This document shows positions 61,921 to 64,000 of a DNA stretch of 64,000 nt, piece after piece. The stretch is from Saccharibacillus endophyticus (GTDB lineage Bacteria; Bacillota; Bacilli; Paenibacillales; Paenibacillaceae): contig NZ_JAAZWE010000001.1 of NCBI RefSeq assembly GCF_013185185.1, positions 1,054,001-1,118,000 of the forward strand, given 5' to 3'. Position 1 is the stretch's first letter. Every line of letters begins with the position of its first letter. The notes under the pieces are model-generated. The model was given only the letters and a program-made list of their open reading frames with translations. It made no database searches and had not been told where the DNA came from. The position numbers and the translations under genes were made by a program.

Positions 61921-62670
61921 TCAGGCTTTTTTCTTTTCGGATATGGATGTACGAGAAGAAGTCGGCTTTTGCATCGTTCGGTCGAAAGGCTCTTCCTTTT
62001 TCAAAAAACGGAAAGGGGAACGATTATTGGCCTTGACGACCTTGTCCATCCCTCCATACCACATCAATGCCATGAACGGAATGATGTACCAGAGCCAGTA
62101 ATGACCGGATAGGTTCAAAATGATGTCGTAGACGCCGTGCCAGAGTAGAGGCATCAAGAGTGACAGCAAAAGGAATTTTTTGCGTTGGGAAGGATTGGCG
62201 AATTTCGCCCTCCCCATATAATAGCCCATTACGACGCCGAACATCGCATGACCCGATACCGGAAGCAATCCACGCAGCAGCAGCGCACCGAAGGAAGCCT
62301 TGAGTTGAAAAGCATACATAATGTTTTCAAGCGTGGCGAATCCGAGCGCTACGGCTACCGCGTATAAGATTCCGTCATAAGGTTCGTCAAACTCGGTATG
62401 ATTATAGATAAAATGGAATAAAACAAACCACTTAAACGCTTCTTCCACGCCTGACGATATGCCAAAAGCAAACAAATACGGGTTATCGCCAAAAGCTCGC
62501 AAAAGGCCTTGTTGCACAATCGTAATCGGCAGCACGACCAAAAAGCCGAGCAAAAACATCCGCACCACCATGTGCAAAGGCTCCGCGTCATACTTGTCTT
62601 TGAGGTAAAAGTAAAAGAGCAGCGCTACCCCAGGCGTAACGGCCGCGACTAAAATGGTGAGAACGAACAA
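61921..62670 (-). CDS. prsW: PrsW intramembrane protease
   Basis: A 249-residue polytopic membrane protease with about seven helices. The catalytic glutamates are in SSGVEEAFKWFVLFHFIYNH; His ligands in GHAMFGVVMGYYMGRAKF and LWHGVYDIILN; LGFATLENIMYAFQLK holds another conserved Glu. In B. subtilis PrsW makes the first cut in anti-sigma RsiW, releasing SigW. Two ECF sigma circuits elsewhere in this window could be its targets, as inference. The basic C-terminal tail is cytoplasmic. Confidence 0.93.
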   Translation of the reverse strand: MFVLTILVAAVTPGVALLFYFYLKDKYDAEPLHMVVRMFLLGFLVVLPITIVQQGLLRAFGDNPYLFAFGISSGVEEAFKWFVLFHFIYNHTEFDEPYDGILYAVAVALGFATLENIMYAFQLKASFGALLLRGLLPVSGHAMFGVVMGYYMGRAKFANPSQRKKFLLLSLLMPLLWHGVYDIILNLSGHYWLWYIIPFMALMWYGGMDKVVKANNRSPFRFLKKEEPFDRTMQKPTSSRTSISEKKKA

Positions 62671-62736
62671 TGCTTCCTCCTTTCCCGCCTGCTTATGGCG
62701 AATGTACAGGTATCGATTTCATGCCAAAACGGAAAC

Positions 62737-62763
62737 GGCCGTCCCGGCAATCGGGACGGCGGC
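62737..62763 (-). terminator. intrinsic terminator of the MecA-like gene
   Basis: GCCGTCCCG-GCAAT-CGGGACGGC, perfect 9-bp stem; the minus strand ends in GTTTCCGTTTTGG. It lies 15 bases after the stop codon at 62778. Confidence 0.85.
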
Positions 62764-62777
62764 GTTTCGTTCGGGTA

Positions 62778-63389
62778 TCAGGCCCGGCGGTCAAAGTGCG
62801 TGCAAATCTGGGCAACTGCCCGATCTGCCATGACCGTCTTACCATATTCCTGAAGCACGGCCGGTGTCACTGACGAGGAACCGCCGAATTCGGCAAGCAC
62901 CGCCACCAGAGAGTCGTGCAGCGAATCGTCGAAATCCTCCGCGGAAAAATGCAGGAACCAGGCGTTATTATAATGGTAAAGCGAACCGTTCTCGGTTACT
63001 CGTTCACGCAGTACGTGAGCGGCTTCGATCAAAGGATCGATATCGTGGAAGGAGTAAACGATCGTATCGTTTGCCTCCATGGTCACTTCCATTTCATAAA
63101 CTTCATCCGGCATTTCTTCGTCTCCCGGTTCCGAATGGAGCGGATCGTATTTCCCTTTGGTTACGACCACGACCATTCCTTGAGCAGGAAGAGCGAATAC
63201 TTCGACAGCCAAAGGACCCGTCGCGTCAAACCCCAGCTCGGAATAGGCTTGATCCATCATCTCGGTAAACAGCTCGTGGACTCTCGGAATCTCCTGCCAC
63301 ATATCTTCTCGCTGAATACCACGTTCATTGAGATCATCGGACGTAAGGAAGATGCGAATTTTATCCTGACTTAATCGTTCAATTTTCAT
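62778..63389 (-). CDS. MecA/YpbH-family adaptor protein
   Basis: A 203-residue adaptor that delivers substrates to ClpCP. The N-terminal domain MKIERLSQDKIRIFLTSDDL and GIQREDMWQEIPRVHELFTE is typical. The linker is acidic (PLHSEPGDEEMPDEVYEMEV). The C-terminal domain has YSFHDIDPLIEAAHVLRERV and SLYHYNNAWFLHFSAEDFDD. ATG at 63387-63389 has AAAAGGAGGG. Which paralogue (MecA or YpbH) it is cannot be decided here; location near prsW fits YpbH. Confidence 0.9.
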   Translation of the reverse strand: MKIERLSQDKIRIFLTSDDLNERGIQREDMWQEIPRVHELFTEMMDQAYSELGFDATGPLAVEVFALPAQGMVVVVTKGKYDPLHSEPGDEEMPDEVYEMEVTMEANDTIVYSFHDIDPLIEAAHVLRERVTENGSLYHYNNAWFLHFSAEDFDDSLHDSLVAVLAEFGGSSSVTPAVLQEYGKTVMADRAVAQICTHFDRRA

Positions 63390-63750
63390 GACAGGACCCT
63401 CCTTTTGGAGTGAATTTTGTTGAAAAGGCATCCCATGATCGGCATGTCTTCCGCGCTGTCATCCGTACACCAAGCACGAAGCGCCGGCTCCTGGAGACAC
63501 AGCACTTGCGGCGTCGGCCCGAAAGCAACTTCGAAAAACTCGCCAGTTGGTTGTGTTTTATATATATAACCACATATTTATGTTATCACTTCTTTCCGCT
63601 AAATGCACGCCCGGAAATCAAAACCCATGAAAGGTTTCAGGTTGAAACGAAAAGGTTACAATCCCGTTATGTGCCGCAAAGCTCCTGGCACTTATGCTAG
63701 ACTTTGAAAGGGTTACATAAATGGATGACAGAAAGCGAGATGGATGACAG
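63390..63750. other. divergent intergenic region without gene
   Basis: Between the MecA-like gene and the plus-strand lipoprotein. It holds AT-rich stretches (TATATATATAACCACATATT near 63560) that likely carry the mecA promoter, and a candidate plus promoter (TTGAAA at ~63640). No gene, repeat or RNA structure recognised. Confidence 0.4.
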
Positions 63751-64000
63751 ATGTGGAAAAAGACGGCCATGGTCTGGCTGGCTGCCGGCCTCGTGCTCGG
63801 CGCCTGCGGGAGCACTGCCGAAGAAGCGGGAACAAGCAACACGGAACAAACCGCAAATGCAACCGACACACAGACGACCGGGAATGTTACGGAAAACAGC
63901 GAGTCACAGACTACGGAAGATCCAAGTAGTCCGACCGAAGAAACAGAGAGCGTAAATAGCGGCGAGAACACGGATGCGGAAGCCGAAAAAGGCGCGGATG
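63751..64000 (+). CDS. lipoprotein, partial at window end
   Basis: 83 codons visible, open to the window edge. MWKKTAMVWLAAGLVLGAC is a lipoprotein signal with lipobox LGAC (Cys19). The mature part begins with a long Thr/Ser/Glu/Asn-rich low-complexity linker (STAEEAGTSNTEQT...). The folded domain lies beyond the window, so no function can be given. Start ATG has only a weak ribosome site (GCGAGATGGATGACAG). Confidence 0.75.
   Translation, partial: MWKKTAMVWLAAGLVLGACGSTAEEAGTSNTEQTANATDTQTTGNVTENSESQTTEDPSSPTEETESVNSGENTDAEAEKGAD

Noticed and set aside
1..64000. CRISPR arrays, rRNA, tRNA genes, prophage genes, integrases
   Set aside because: I looked for spaced direct repeats, tRNA arms and recombinase motifs and saw none; the segment appears to be core chromosome with small accessory insertions.

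Overview
The window looks like a contiguous chromosomal segment of a spore-former-type Firmicute of the Paenibacillaceae (Paenibacillus or a close relative). Evidence: moderately GC-rich codon use, strong AGGAGG ribosome sites, TTG/GTG starts, YesM/YesN/LplABC-type sugar systems, TRAP (MtrB), bacillithiol genes, and gene order largely collinear with the Bacillus subtilis segment dnaD-asnS ... dinG-panDCB-birA-cca-bshA-bshB1-mgsA-dapB-ypjD-ypjA ... tyrA-hisC-trp-aroH-aroB-aroC-cheR-ndk-hepT-menG-hepS-mtrB-hbs ... gpsA ... der-rpsA-cmk-motI-prsW. Nearly all genes are on the minus strand. The assignment rests on reading protein sequences and synteny; no database was searched.

Layout. 0-0.6 kb: ECF sigma factor with a partial downstream, probably anti-sigma, gene. 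1.1-8.3 kb: a sugar-uptake module with lipoprotein, response regulator and sensor kinase on minus and two ABC permeases divergent on plus. 8.5-12.7 kb: dnaD, asnS, ackA and a 3-hydroxyacyl-CoA dehydrogenase read from one good promoter. 13-15.1 kb: an FtsH-like membrane protease with an anchored partner, at the site where B. subtilis has aspB. 15.5-31 kb: tseB/ypmB, SAH/MTA deaminase, rex, dinG, panDCB, birA, cca, bacillithiol genes, mgsA, dapB, a MazG-type hydrolase and ypjA. 31-37 kb: an accessory block with histidine phosphatase, a second ECF sigma with a membrane partner, metallophosphoesterase, ankyrin protein and several unrecognised small proteins, lying where qcrABC, ypiA and aroA would be expected. 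37.3-47.6 kb: tyrA-hisC-trpABFCD-(leader)-aroH-aroB-aroC. 47.8-54.5 kb: cheR, ndk and the isoprenoid/menaquinone block hepT-mqnA-ubiX-ubiA-menG-hepS, then mtrB. 54.6-64 kb: hbs, a 2Fe-2S ferredoxin, gpsA, plsY, der, S1-like protein, cmk, PilZ protein, PrsW, MecA-like adaptor and a partial lipoprotein on plus.

How it fits together. Chorismate made by AroB/AroC feeds AroH/TyrA/HisC (Phe/Tyr), TrpD-A (tryptophan) and MqnA (futalosine route to menaquinone), whose tail comes from HepS/HepT and whose late steps are carried out by the UbiA, UbiX and MenG proteins. TRAP, likely to sense tryptophan, lies about 10 kb from a trp leader carrying GAG repeats and a terminator. trpE is not in its usual place.

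The most interesting signals are non-coding. (1) A family of four dispersed, nested-stem palindromic repeats (0.8, 8.4, 37.2 and a decayed copy at 49.2 kb) whose stems show compensatory base changes; three sit directly beside intrinsic terminators. (2) A pair of homologous hairpins (28.6 and 38.5 kb) that begin at the TAG stop codon of dapB and hisC. (3) A candidate small RNA at 37.0 kb with a consensus sigma-A promoter and a strong terminator. (4) A ~375-nt structured leader in front of trpD. Among proteins, GpsA lacks the first glycine of its nucleotide-binding loop, and the first sigma factor appears to lack any ATG/GTG/TTG start.
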